NCBI RefSeq assembly: GCF_026230105.1
Contig: NC_079474.1
Location: 35,540,294-35,604,293, forward strand
Direction of reading: 5' to 3'
DNA: 64,000 bases
DNA from: Diorhabda sublineata
Taxonomy: Eukaryota; Arthropoda; Insecta; Coleoptera; Chrysomelidae
Part shown: piece by piece, positions 24,952 through 38,113 of the stretch
Numbering within the stretch: position 1 is the first letter of the stretch
Layout of the letters: the number at the start of each line of letters is the position of its first letter
Made by a program: the position numbers and the translations under genes
The notes under the pieces: model-generated
What the model was told of the DNA's origin: nothing
The model's database searches: none
Seen by the model: only the letters and a program-made list of their open reading frames with translations

Positions 24952-27900
24952 TCTTATATATTAAAAAAATTCATGATTTCCATTCCGAGTCCGTTCAGGC
25001 ATTCTACCCAACCGATTTGCTTAATTTTTTTTTCAATGAAAGGTATTGATGCACAGATCAGCCATCAACCATCGGATTTCCTCTAATATTCACCAATCTC
25101 AAGTTATACTCAAATGCGATTTCCCCCTGTACATTACTTATGGGAGTCACATACACACGTTCTATTCTCAATATCTCAGGTTCTATTCAAGATAGAGACT
25201 TCGTTTTGGTTTAAGAACACTCGCTGAAACACCTTCTTTCTTTTGAGTTTTTACATACTTAAATCGGTTGAGTTGGAGAGGAGCTAGGCGCGGACATTCA
25301 ATGTGGAGTTATGGATTTTTGTAGGTTTTTGGCAATTTTTCTACATTCAAAGATCTATATCTCAGGTTCTAATATAGCTAAAGACTTTGTTTTGGCTTAA
25401 GAACACTCGCTGAAACACCTTCTTTCTTTTGAGTTTTTGAACACTTGAATCAGTTGAGTTGGAGAGGAGCTAGGCGTGGACATTTAATGTGGAGTAATGG
25501 ATTTTTGTAGGTTTTTGGCAATTTTTCTACATTCAAAGATCTATATCTCAGGTTCTAATATAGCTAAAGACTTCGTTTTGGCTTAAGAACACTCGCTGAA
25601 ACACCTTCTTTCTTTTGAGTTTTTATATACTTAAATCGGTTGAGGTGGAGAGGAGCTAGGCGTGGACATTCAATGTGGAGTAATGGATTTTTGTAGGTTT
25701 TTGGCAATTTTTCTACATTCAAAGATCTATATCTCAGGTTCTAATATAGCTAAAGACTTCGTTTTGGCTTAAGAACACTCGCTGAAACACCTTCTTTCTT
25801 TTGAGTTTTTGAACACTTGAATCGGTTGAGTTGGATAGGAGCTAGGCGTGAACATTCAATGTGGAGTAATGGATTTTTGTAGGTTTTTGGCAATTTTTCT
25901 ACATTCAAAGATCTATATCTCAGGTTCTAATATAGCTAAAGACTTTGTTTTGGCTTAAGAACACTCGCTGAAACACCTTCTTTCTTTTGAGTTTTTGAAC
26001 ACTTGAATCGGTTGAGTTGGAGAGGAGCTAGGCGCGGACATTCAATGTGGAGTAATGGATTTTTGTAGATTTTTGACAATTTTTCTACATTCAAAGATCT
26101 ATATCTCAGGTTCTAATATAGCTAAAGACTTCGTTTTGGCTTAAGAACACTCGCTGAAACACCTTCTTTCTTTTGAGTTTTTATATACTTAAATCGGTTG
26201 AGGTGGAGAGGAGCTAGGCGTGGACATTCAATGTGGAGTAATGGATTTTTGTAGGTTTTTGGCAATTTTTCTACATTCAAAGATCTATATCTCAGGTTCT
26301 AATATAGCTAAAGACTTTGTTTTGGCTTAAGAACACTCGCTGAAACACCTTCTTTCTTTTGAGTTTTTGAACACTTGAATCAGTTGAGTTGGAGAGGAGC
26401 TAGGCGTGGACATTTAATGTGGAGTAATGGATTTTTGTAGGTTTTTGGCAATTTTTCTACATTCAAAGATCTATATCTCAGGTTCTAATATAGCTAAAGA
26501 CTTCGTTTTGGCTTAAGAACACTCGCTGAAACACCTTCTTTCTTTTGAGTTTTTATATACTTAAATCGGTTGAGGTGGAGAGGAGCTAGGCGTGGACATT
26601 CAATGTGGAGTAATGGATTTTTGTAGGTTTTTGGCAATTTTTCTACATTCAAAGATCTATATCTCAGGTTCTAATATAGCTAAAGACTTCGTTTTGGCTT
26701 AAGAACACTCGCTGAAACACCTTCTTTCTTTTGAGTTTTTGAACACTTGAATCGGTTGAGTTGGATAGGAGCTAGGCGTGAACATTCAATGTGGAGTAAT
26801 GGATTTTTGTAGGTTTTTGGCAATTTTTCTACATTCAAAGATCTATATCTCAGGTTCTAATATAGCTAAAGACTTCGTTTTGGATTAAGAACACTCGCTG
26901 AAACACCTTCTTTCTTTTGAGTTTTTATATACTTAAATCGGTTGAGGTGGAGAGGAGCTAGGCGTGGACATTCAATGTGGAGTAATGGATTTTTGTAGGT
27001 TTTTGGCAATTTTTCTACATTCAAAGATCTATATCTCAGGTTCTAATATAGCTAAAGACTTCGTTTTGGCTTAAGAACACTCGCTGAAACACCTTCTTTC
27101 TTTTGAGTTTTTGAACACTTGAATCGGTTGAGTTGGATAGGAGCTAGGCGTGAACATTCAATGTGGAGTAATGGATTTTTGTAGGTTTTTGGCAATTTTT
27201 CTACATTCAAAGATCTATATCTCAGGTTCTAATATAGCTAAAGACTTCGTTTTGGCTTAATAACACTCGCTGAAACACCTTCTTTCTTTTGAGTTTTTGA
27301 ACACTTGAATCGGTTGAGTTGGATAGGAGCTAGGCGTGAACATTCAATGTGGAGTAATGGATTTTTGTAGGTTTTTGGCAATTTTTCTACATTCAAAGAT
27401 CTATATCTCAGGTTCTAATATAGCTAAAGACTTCGTTTTGGATTAAGAACACTCGCTGAAACACCTTCTTTCTTTTGAGTTTTTATATACTTAAATCGGT
27501 TGAGGTGGAGAGGAGCTAGGCGTGGACATTCAATGTGGAGTAATGGATTTTTGTAGGTTTTTGGCAATTTTTCTACATTCAAAGATCTATATCTCAGGTT
27601 CTAATATAGCTAAAGACTTCGTTTTGGCTTAAGAACACTCGCTGAAACACCTTCTTTCTTTTGAGTTTTTGAACACTTGAATCGGTTGAGTTGGATAGGA
27701 GCTAGGCGTGAACATTCAATGTGGAGTAATGGATTTTTGTAGGTTTTTGGCAATTTTTCTACATTCAAAGATCTATATCTCAGGTTCTAATATAGCTAAA
27801 GACTTCGTTTTGGCTTAATAACACTCGCTGAAACACCTTCTTTCTTTTGAGTTTTTGAACACTTGAATCGGTTGAGTTGGAGAGGAGCTAGGCGTGGACA

Positions 27901-28439
27901 TTCAATGTGGAGTAATGGATTTTTGTAGGTTTTTGGCAATTTTTCTACATTCAAAGATCTATATCTCAGGTTCTAATATAGCTAAAGACTTCGTTTTGGC
28001 TTAAGAACACTCGCTGAAACATCTTCTTTCTTTTGAGTTGTCGAACACTTAAATCGGTTGAGTTGGAGAGGAGCTAGGCGTGTACATTCAATGTGGAGTT
28101 ATGGATTTTTATAGGTTTTTGGCAATTTTGCTATATTCAAAGATCTATATCTCAGGTTCTAATATAGCTACAGACTTCGTTTTGATTTGAAAACACTCAC
28201 TGAAACACCTTCTTTCTTTTGAGTTTTTGAACACTTAAATCGGTTGAGTTGGAGAGGAGATAGGCGTGGACATTCAATGTGGAGTTATGGATTTTTGTAG
28301 GTTTTTGGCAATTTTTCTATATTCAAAGATCTATATCTCAGGTTCTAATATAGCTACAGAGTTCGTTCTTTTTTATTATAATGATTTCTGATACTTATTT
28401 AATGGATTCGATGCGAGCGAAGCCGCGGGTAACAGCTAG
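24952..28439 (+). mobile_element. Helitron-like non-autonomous element, copy 2 (17 tandem units)
   Basis: Same ends as the copy at 3297: starts TCTTATATATT after an A (24951) and ends GCCGCGGGTAACAGCTAG before a T (28440). At 3,488 bp it is the longest of four copies because it holds 17 tandem units. No protein is coded. It is likely mobilised in trans by an autonomous Helitron that is not in this window. Confidence 0.85.
25190..28370 (+). repeat. ~186-bp tandem array with higher-order structure
   Basis: Seventeen CACTCGCTGAAACA landmarks are spaced by 186 bp. Two main unit types alternate irregularly: one with GAACACTTGAATCGGTTGAGTT and one with TATATACTTAAATCGGTTGAGG. A block of three units is itself duplicated: the variants GGATTAAGAACACTC (near 26883 and 27441) and GGCTTAATAACACTC (near 27254 and 27812) recur at exactly 558 bp (3 x 186). 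Confidence 0.9.
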
Positions 28440-31402
28440 TTTTAAATAAAATCTATTAGATTATTTTAAAAAAATATAGTAATATACTTCTAAACTTTTT
28501 GGAAATATAGTCTTCTTATTATTTAGAAATATGTCTTGTACGACTAGGCTAAATAATTGTCATCAGTCGCATTGATAAGCAAGGACGATATTGTCCACGG
28601 TGTTGTTAATTGCGTCACCACAATGATGTAGTTTATACCTGAAGAAAAGCGTTATATTTACATAGTAATATTGTTACAATGGGCATAAACGGAGCAGCTG
28701 CATTTCATTTAACACCTCTAAAAGTATTATTCGACGTATAAATTGTATACGTATTATATGCCGACGTTACACCTCGTAATTTTGGACTTTCACGAGTCTT
28801 GGTTAAACACAAATTTGTATGCTTATTTGATACTCGGGTGAACAAAATAAACAAGTTCTTATCGCAAAATCTCAGCATCGTTAACGAAATTATAGTAAAT
28901 TCGCACAGTGTTCATTCACTTGATAAAAAAAAACTTTCGAGTGGTTAGGATTTTAATAAAAATCAAATGTTTTAAAAGCAAGCTGGTACTAAATTAACGA
29001 GAAACTAGACAAAGAAGTGATGCTATTAAGTTTATTCCATATTAAGAGTTACAGAGGTTTATAGCTTTTTTTTTTTAAATTACAGATTTGACATGAAATT
29101 TTATTCGTTAATAATACTGGTAATAATCGAAAAAAAAAGTTCTAAATAAGTCACGCGATAGTATTGCCGTCGTTTATAATAATTATAATTATTTTCCCTA
29201 CCACACATGTTAATTATCAATTACTTCTTTGTACCTATGTAATATGATTAAATGTGAGATTTTGATCGTATTAAATTTGGTTTTTATAAATCAATATTTC
29301 AGAATAATAAAACGTATACAAATATCAAAGTTAAATCCGAATCAACCACATTATAAAATAACCGATTGTCCTCCATACTAAAATTCGATCTAATACCTCG
29401 AAAAAGTAAAATCCATATATTAACTGAACGTGTCAGCATTTTTTAGTGCGGTTTTATTAAATTGGGACTGTTGGGACGTCTCTCTGGTGACATGAAAAAT
29501 AGTTACGTGAAATATAACTGGGAATAAAGAAAAACGTGGAGCATTCAGGATTTTGAAATTTTCAACAACTTCCATAGAATAGATAGTACAAACTGATGTT
29601 GGAATTGTCGTTTTAAAAAATATTAGCTTATTACTCAACGAGCGAATAATGAGGATCGTAACGCAAAATGCATCACCGTCAACAATTACACGCCAAAAAG
29701 ATACTATAATTTTTCTATGACCATTGTTACAGTTTACAAAACCATTGTCCCTTTGAATTTAAAATTATATTGTTGAATATTACTGACTGACAAATAAAAT
29801 ATTGAACTACAATATTAACAGATATTTACTCTTTAAGAATGGACTAATTAATCAATTGAAAACTCATCAAGAAATAGTCCATTAACAAAATTGTATTTTT
29901 TTTACTTTACTTCAAATATCAAGTTCAAAGAATATTATTAAGATGATGTATATTTTCGATATTCTTCAACTTTTAGTAATTTAAAAGTTTTAAACTGGAT
30001 GGCAGCATTTTAAGATTCGTTAGAAATACTTCAAACTTTTCAATACAGCAAACAGTTAAGTAACATGCAAAACTAGTTAAGTGAAGGTAAACATCTATCT
30101 GATTAAAAAAAATCGTTATAAAGAATATTTTCTCAAGTATTATATATTTCTGTCATTAAATCCAAAGGAAAATACAACTAAGGTGAAAATTATACTTTTT
30201 ATATCCAGAAGACAAGATTAGAATGAAGAATAAGCGGAAATAAATACTCTGAACCTAATTAAGAAGTCACGAATGATAGTGAATATTATCGAATTAAATA
30301 TTTTAAAGAATATTCGGAAGAGCCTATAAAGCAAAAACTCTAACCAGATATTAATATGGTTTGTAAAATATTAACCGGCAATATCTTTTCAGTGTATTTA
30401 TTTTGTTGTTTCCGTTTTTTTAAGTAAAAAAAAATATTCAATAGAGCAGGAATATTATAGAAATAACTAGTTTTGTATAGTCAATCGTACATGACGTTCA
30501 GTCTTTTCTGAGAACAAAACAATTATATAGTTTTCAAATAGTAAGTTTTTCGCACCTGATACAGAGTTTGGTGTTGTTGGTGCTGCTGTCTGGAAACGTG
30601 ACATAAAACTCAACTCTTATTCTATCCATCAAGCCGATATTGTCAGATACAAGTGCGGTCTACTCTTGTTCCAGTTTTTCTTTTTAGAGCTGAGTGCAAG
30701 AAATATTTGAAAACTTTTCCGTTGCTACAAGGAAAAGTTTCGTTTTTATATAGAGCATGCTTTCTTTATTGCAGATATAAAAAATATATAGAAACACGAA
30801 ACACAATAACAGGTAATTTTGAAAGAATTTCTTCGTTCGTAACACTGACTTTTGATATACACTATTTACTCAAATTAAATCGTTTATTCGTGATTTTATA
30901 ACACTTGGATTAATGAAGAAAATCTTATTTTGATAAATTTTCATCTCCAATTCGCAAAGATACTTTAAGAGATAAAGATAAGTTTATATAGTCTATTATA
31001 CAGTGGCTTCTACAGATTTATACGTAACAAAGAAACATTTTAGATGATTAAAGTACGAAGCAACACTATGTGAGATAGATGAATAAATATTTATAATTCC
31101 TCAAAATAGACTTAATGATTATTAATTTTTATTGAATAAAATGGAAAACTGTTAAAATTCAGTCAAATCGAAATGAGATTTCATTGTGAAATTATACGTT
31201 ACACAAAATGATTGACTGGTTTTATGATAATATTGAAACTATTGAAAACATTATGATGGCTATTTTCATTAAAGTGAGCAGTGACATTTCGATTCATTGA
31301 ATATTCACAATACCCAACAGAGATGTTATTATAGAGTCAATATCACAGTCGCGATGATTTCATTTTAATGATTTTTCTCAAAAAAGTTTTCAAAACAACA
31401 AA
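28440..31402. other. AT-rich sequence with one possible exon
   Basis: Apart from a small exon candidate on the minus strand at 30556-30629 (listed separately), no gene, RNA or transposon fragment was recognised. Confidence 0.4.
30556..30629 (-). CDS. Possible short coding exon (weak, SLO2 channel-like start)
   Basis: On the minus strand a frame begins MDRIRVEFYVTFPDS and runs 24 codons plus two bases to a good donor (CAG|GTGCGA at 30556/30555). The string RVEFYV resembles the R-V-x-V-E-F-Y-V segment near the N-terminus of sodium-activated potassium (SLO2/KCNT) channels, but the residues after it do not match what I know of that family. It also lies in a slightly GC-richer pocket. It may be a first exon, an alternative exon, or chance. 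Confidence 0.2.
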
Positions 31403-31814
31403 TAGTCCGGTCAAATTGAACCAAAAAATAAGAGTGAAGTTACATCAATTCACAATAAGCTGAAAATCGGTGAAATCGTTCAAAATATGATTATAAACAA
31501 AATTAAAAAGTTCCCCATCCCTCCCCTTTTTGCAAAAAATTTTATTCGAGGTCAAAGGTCGAAAAAATGACTTTTTTGTGATTTTTAGAAAAACGGTAAG
31601 TTTTATCATAAAAATACCTCAGACAAAAATTGTAGACCATAAAATTATCTACAAAAAATGTATCGATACTTTTTTCCCTACGAGTCACCGTTTCTGAGAT
31701 ATAACGATTCAAAAAGTTGTAAAAGTTGTAATCGTCATAATATACATGAGTATGCCGTCTCCCATCTCCATCCCATCTCCCAAGTTGTAATATATGTTTA
31801 AATAATTTTCTAAC

Positions 31815-32702
31815 TTTGGTTCCAGAGTTACTGTCGTATTTGATGGCTATAATGATTTCATAAGAATTATTAAGACTGCAGAACAACATCGTCGAACTTC
31901 AGCGACACACTCATCTTCTATTTTATTTGATGAACATATGACAGTTCCAACCAGTCAACAAAAATTTCTTACAAATATTCACAAGTCTCGGTTTATTTCA
32001 ATGTTGAAAGAACAAGAAGAACAAGAAGAACAAGAAGAACAAGAAGAACAAGAAGAACAAGAAGAACAAGAAGAACAAGAAGAACAAGAAGAACAAGAAG
32101 AACAAGAAGAACAAGAAGAACAAGAAGAACAAGAAGAACAAGAAGAACAAGAAGAACAAGAAGAACAAGAAGAACAAGAAGAACAAGAAGAACAAGAAGA
32201 ACAAGAAGAACAAGAAGAACAAGAAGAACAAGAAGAACAAGAAGAACAAGAAGAACAAGAAGAACAAGAAGAACAAGAAGAACAAGAAGAACAAGAAGAA
32301 CAAGAAGAACAAGAAGAACAAGAAGAACAAGAAGAACAAGAAGAACAAGAAGAACAAGAAGAACAAGAAGAACAAGAAGAACAAGAAGAACAAGAAGAAC
32401 AAGAAGAACAAGAAGAACAAGAAGAACAAGAAGAACAAGAAGAACAAGAAGAACAAGAAGAACAAGAAGAACAAGAAGAACAAGAAGAACAAGAAGAACA
32501 AGAAGAACAAGAAGAACAAGAAGAACAAGAAGAACAAGAAGAACAAGAAGAACAAGAAGAACAAGAAGAACAAGAAGAACAAGAAGAACAAGAAGAACAA
32601 GAAGAACAAGAAGAACAAGAAGAACAAGAAGAACAAGAAGAACAAGAAGAACAAGAAGAACAAGAAAACAAGAAGAGAATTAGAAAGCTACGAATCTCAT
32701 GA
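31815..32702 (+). pseudogene. PIN/XPG-like protein N-terminal fragment fused to an EEQ repeat
   Basis: From about 31815 the frame reads FGSRVTVVFDGYNDFIRIIK, AEQHRRTSATHSS, VPTSQQKFLTNIHKSRFISM, LKE, then about 73 EEQ triplets, then NKKRIRKLRIS and a stop at 32700-32702. VFDGY...K..EH.RR followed by Q..FL.N..NK.RFI is the N-terminal half of the protein whose C-terminal half lies at 20580-21462. The acidic GED and GCD blocks and the GW motif are missing and the repeat stands in their place. An ATG-initiated reading could start at 31938 (254 aa). It is unlikely to act as a nuclease. Confidence 0.65.
32009..32668 (+). repeat. (GAAGAACAA)n minisatellite, about 73 copies
   Basis: A 9-bp unit repeated across about 660 bp with no internal substitution that I can see. 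All frames stay open: (EEQ)n on the + strand, (SSC)n and (FFL)n on the - strand. Such uniformity points to very recent expansion or to an assembly-resolved repeat of uncertain true length. The strand is purine-only apart from one C per unit. Confidence 0.95.
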
Positions 32703-33181
32703 TTAAACTTAACTTACAACGCTTTTATCTTTGCTGATTTTCATTATTTTGCAAAAGTTTCAAATTAAACGGAATAGGCCTATTGGGGAAACCACGTTAA
32801 AAAAAAACGCGCTAAGTACACTACTTCATAGGTGGCGTGGAAACGTGTGCATATTATGACAATTACAACTTTTACAACTTTTTGAATCGTTATATCTCAG
32901 AAACGGTGGCTCGTAGGAAAAAAAGTATTTTTGCATTTTATGTAGATAATTTTATGATCAACAATTTTTGTCGGAGGTATTTTTATGATAAAACTCACCG
33001 TTTTGCAGAAAATCGCAAAAAACTCATTTTTTCGACCTTTGACATCGAATAAAATTTTTTTCAAAAAGGGGAGGAATCGGGAACTTTCTGATTTTATTTA
33101 TAATAATATTTTGAACATTTTCACCGATTTTCAGCTTATTGTGAATTGATGTAACTTCGAATGTCTAAATTGACCGGAGTA

Positions 33182-34858
33182 AAAAATACATTCTGATTTT
33201 GTAAATCATATGAACAATTTATATTTTACTTGTTACGAACCATATGGCCTAGGGTCGGCAATAAAGTTATTCTATATACCCTCAGAATTTTATGATGCAC
33301 ATATTTCGAGTCGTAAAATTCCAAAACTACTTATAGAAATAAACATTTGGTATATATTGAGTAAAGCAAATATTACAGTGTGAGTGGGTACTATACTTAA
33401 ATATATTTTCTTAGTTTAAAACTTATGTTGACATTATTTTAGCAGACACAATTAAATTTTGCGTAATAATTTTTATACTGATACTAAATAAACTGTTATA
33501 AATTATAAGTATATGCTACGGTTCTATCCATTATCATTTTTATTTTCTATTAACGTGGCACTGTAGATTTCATTCTGTATTTCCAGCTGTTATGTTTATT
33601 TAAAAGAAGGATTCATTTCGTCTTCACAATATGATCATGGAACGAGAAATTGTTTGCCATAAAAATAAAACTTGAAATATCTTTTCATTCTTTTATATTT
33701 CAAAATGACGGAAAATAAAAGCGCTCGTATATTGATTATTACCAAAAAAAAATAATCCCACCGAAATTCTCAGTATTCAATTCATAATTTCGAAGAATAA
33801 TTATGTTTCGATTATGTAATTCATAGATAAACAGAGTTAAGCTTCTTTTGTCTTTATGAATAGAGGTTTGAGCACAATTAGGATTCAATGATAGAGGCAT
33901 CTGTTCAAACAATTCATGAAAAATATACATTCAAGGCCATAAGTTCTCTTTTGTCGACGTATCGATTTAAAAAATCAATAGGTTGTAGATATGAAGTGAT
34001 TGATCAAAAAATAATTAGTTCGCAAATCACGTATAAGGAAATACACGATTGTGCAAGTAACACGAGGAAAAAAAAGATCTGGGGTGTTTCTAAAAGTATA
34101 TATTTTTACCTATAAAATAGATTACTTAATTTTTATGTAAAATTAGATAGATACCTATAAATAGTTATTTTCGTTTTCTAATAATAAACTATTTTACATA
34201 TTTTACATATGTACTATTATATCTAATATTTCAATAAAGATCTACGAAACGAATACGATGAAAACAATGATCGATCTCCGGTTATATTTAATATCCTACT
34301 GTCAAATGTTAAACGGTTATTAACCATTAACCGGTGATGAAAATAATGGATAACATGTCGTTAAACCTAAGCACCTATCGAATTTCGTTAAATCGGAGTT
34401 TAAGTAACAGCCCTTTCGTCATACACGGACTTTAGGGGATCAAAATAATATTTTTTTCATATCGTAAACGACTGCGAAGAGAGAAAAAAGAACCAAACAA
34501 TAATGAATATTTTAAGTTGTTCATAAAATTTACTGTAAATCTAGGAAAACAAGTTCAGAATTCCAGTCGCAACTTCTCGTCGGTATTAGATTACACCCGA
34601 ATCTTTTGCTTTTAGTAAAATTTGACCTAAACGGGAATCTCATCTTCAACAAGAAATACAAAAGGGAACTGTTAGGATTAAATTTCTCAGTGAGAAGGAA
34701 GCGAATTTAAAGTTAAGAATAATTTATTCATGAAATAATCAAGTACGTTCATTGTTTGCTTTTATTGATGATCCAAAGAGGAGAAAGAAAATTATTACAA
34801 AATAAAAAGCGATCATAATACATTCCAAAATCAGAACGTAGCAAATAAACGAACCAAA
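33182..34858. other. AT-rich spacer, nothing recognised
   Basis: Small open frames on both strands (33739-33930, 33888-34115) overlap each other and carry no motif. Confidence 0.45.
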
Positions 34859-35747
34859 TCTTATATATTAAAAAAATTGATGATTTCCATACCGAGTCCG
34901 TTCAGGCGTTCTGCCCAACCGATTTGCTTAATTTTTTTTTTTTGAATGAAAGGTATTGATGCACACATTAGCCATCAACCATCGGATTTCATCTAATTTC
35001 CACCATTCTCAAGTTATACTCAAATGCGATTTCCCCCTGTACATTACTTATGGGAGTTTATCATATACACACGTTCTATCTTCAATATCTCAGGTTCTAT
35101 TCAAGATAGAGACTTCGTTTTGGTTTAAGAACACTCGCTGAAACACCTTCTTTCTTTTGAGTTTTTGAATACTTGAATCGGTTGAGTTGGAGAGGAGATA
35201 GGCGCAGACATTCAATGTGGAGTTATGGATTTTTATATGTTTTTGGCAATTTTTCTACATTCAAAGATCTATATCTCAGGTTCTAATATAGCTACAGAGT
35301 TCGTTTTGGTTTAAGAACACTCGCTGAAACACCTTCTTTATTTTGAGTTTTGAACACTTAAATCGGTTGAGTTGTAGAGGAGCTAGACGCGGACATTAAA
35401 TGTGGAGTTATGGATTTTTGTAGGTTTTTGGCAATTTTTCTACATTCAAAGATCTATATCTCAGGTTCTAATATAGCTACAGAGTTCGTTTTGGTTTAAG
35501 AACACTCGCTGAAACACCTTCTTTATTTTGAGTTTTGAACACTTAAATCGGTTGAGTTGTAGAGGAGCTAGGCGCGGACATTCAATGTGGAGTTATGGAT
35601 TTTTGTAGGTTTTTGGCAATTTTTCTACATTCAAAGATCTATATCTCAGGTTCTAATATAGCTACAGATTTCGTTCTTTTCTATTATAATGATTTCTGAT
35701 ACTTATTTAATGGATTCGATGCAGGCGAAGCCGTGGGTGAAAGCTAG
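34859..35747 (+). mobile_element. Helitron-like non-autonomous element, copy 3 (3 units)
   Basis: Starts TCTTATATATT after an A and ends GCCGTGGGTGAAAGCTAG before a T. It has only three CACTCGCTGAAACACC landmarks, so at 889 bp it shows the short form of the family. The unique 5' region (ACCGAGTCCGTTCAGGCGTT... CCCCCTGTACATTACTTATG) matches the other copies closely. Confidence 0.85.
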
Positions 35748-38111
35748 TACAAGTAAAATGATATTTAAAATTTCAACTTATTGATGAAAATGCTCCTCAC
35801 TTAATATCACTAAATCGAACAAATTCTACAATTTACTTGCACATTTTTATATATTCCAGTAACTAATTATTTTAATAAAGAATCGAGTTATGTAATTACC
35901 ACAAGATGTTTTTCTAACTTTTCGGAAAAGTTTCTTGTTGTGTAGTTTTTCCAACTCATTTAAGCGGTAAATGAATCGAATTTGAAGAGAGATATGAGCT
36001 AGCTAAAAAGTAGATGAGGACTTAAAAGAAAGAAAGGCAAGAAGGAAAATAGCCCGAAGAAACATAATTAAAGCCCGTGATCTTTTGTCTCCGACGTTCC
36101 TTTATTTAATTGTAACGTTTTGATTGTATTTTTTGCATAACTAAAAACATAATTTTGGTCGTTTGAACAATGATAAAATGAAATAACGGCATCAAGTTTA
36201 TTAAAAAAATTAACGAAACAACAATAACTGCTAATTGTAGATAAAAACCTGCATAATTCATTTCTGTTCCACTGCAAATGAAGTCAATCATTAATTTCAT
36301 GAATATAGAGAAATGTGAATACCGTTTTGTATACTAATAATAATATGATTTAAATGAAATGTAGGAATTAAGAAAAAAATGTTAGTGTAGGTTTCGAAAT
36401 TGTGAAAGTATAATAATAGTTCAAATCTACAAACTACTACTGGCCCCTCGCTGCTATTTATTGTTTAAACATCGTGTTATAACTGTCCTAACGAAATTTA
36501 ATTTGTGGATAAACAAAAAAAATATCTTTTATTCAAAAAGACACGAGCTACTTTTTTATGTAACTATCTGAACTCCAAGATTTAATACAAAAATCCTGTC
36601 AGAGAATCGCGATCCGTTTTATGACTGACTATGTGACCCAGATGAATGTATTAGGGCTACATTCTGTTCATGATCTTGGCCTTTCCTCGCCCTTTACTTT
36701 CCTATCTACTGCATTCATTACGGCCCTCGTTCAGCTCGAGGGTTAATCGAGTGACTGGAAAAAAACGGCTCGAAACCTAATTTTCTAATTTTACATTTCT
36801 GAAATAATATTTTTTGATGACTCGCGGCAATTTTTAAGGGTTTTATGGGTATCTTAATCATCCAAAAATTAGTATCTGTACATTTGGGGACTATATATTT
36901 TTTTAGTAGGAACTTCTTTTAGGGTATATATTGTCATCACGATATATTTTGTTAAAAATTAATGAATGATATACAATTTTATGAATTGGAAGTTTTTATC
37001 AGAATAAATTTTATAGTGGTAAGTTATTTTCAAACAAATCTCAATTTTAATACTTGATGAACAAAATTTTTTCGAATATAAAAATATTTATGATGGGAAT
37101 ATTATGTTAAATATTGAAGAATGTATTTATGGAAATCGTTTGGGGGTTTTACGAAGAAGAAAAAACGATTTTCTGAATTATAATTCACTTTTTTATTTTA
37201 GAGATTCACCTTAAGGGATTACCTCGGTCTCATGTCATATTATTTTTACATCACCCTTAGAAATTCAATTATTTTGTAAGGTTTTATCACTATCAACTCT
37301 CGGGTTTTTTTTTTATTTTTTCGGTGGAAATGAGTTTTCTATGGAACAATGGCGAGATTGTTTATCGGATCTTGTTTTCGGCCTTCCTTTTATACAGTAA
37401 CAATCGACATTGTCACTATAAATTGATATATATACCAATCTATATACCAAAAAATTACGTTACGTATCGTGTAACAACAGAAAATTAGTAGAATTTAGAC
37501 GATATATGGGAATTTTGTCAAGAAGAGACGCTTTTATATTTAAAATAAAATAAAATGTTAATCATTTACCACGCGGATATTTTTAAATGTTTCTCCTCAT
37601 TATAAAATCATTTTTTTTTTATCTAATATACATTTTTTCGTACGTTACTTTAACGAGGTATTCAAAACAATCAATTTACTACAAACGAATCTTAATAATT
37701 TGGTTGTCAATCACTGGAAATGGTCTATAATAATCAATATTACTTCGAACTGCTTTTATCCGTTGGCAGATTGTTTAATTATTATGGTTATTAATACGGA
37801 AAAATATGGGTACGCCTAACTGCTATGTTATAATTAAAAATTAATTTTTTATGGAAAACATTATATTCAATAAGTGCCAATGAACACGAGTAAATATTTA
37901 CCCACAGATTTCATAAAAAGCATGTTGGTATTAATTCGAACAGGCGAGCCCGGAATTGTCCGAATTTATTCAAATTGCTAAACATTAATCGATAAAAGTA
38001 GCCGGATCAAAAACAGCTCTCTGTTTCTCAAATTAATATCGGAATTGATATAGTACGTACACACATCATAAATTATAATAATTATCGAAAGTAGGTAAAT
38101 CAAAATACATA
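35748..38111. other. AT-rich sequence, no gene recognised
   Basis: A slightly GC-richer patch at about 36650-36780 (GGCCTTTCCTCGCCC, CGGCCCTCGTTCAGCTCGAGG) contains no readable exon. Nothing else was identified. Confidence 0.4.
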
Positions 38112-38113
38112 TA

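Larger units (their letters stand above)
31403..33181 (+). mobile_element. Long-TIR element 2, same family as element 1
   Basis: Left arm 31403 to about 31750 and right arm from about 32847 to 33181 form a ~340-bp inverted repeat. The outer end is TAGTCCGGTCAA / TTGACCGGAGTA; the inner edge is CATAATATGCACAC (right arm). Sequence next to the right arm, reversed, aligns with that beside the left arm of the element at 19821 (shared AACGTGGTTT, GCGC, CACACxTTTCCAC), so both belong to one family in opposite orientation. A 3-bp AAA could be the target duplication. Between the arms lie the start of the element's gene and a large minisatellite. Confidence 0.8.

Noticed and set aside
31979..32671. 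Long open frames of (SSC)n and (FFL)n on the minus strand
   Set aside because: They are by-products of the GAAGAACAA repeat, which leaves several frames open; there is no start context or flanking domain.
34956..35141. 61-aa frame in Helitron-like copy 3, similar to one at 3393-3575 in copy 1
   Set aside because: The similarity only reflects the shared non-coding 5' region of the repeat family; length and start are not conserved in copies 2 and 4.
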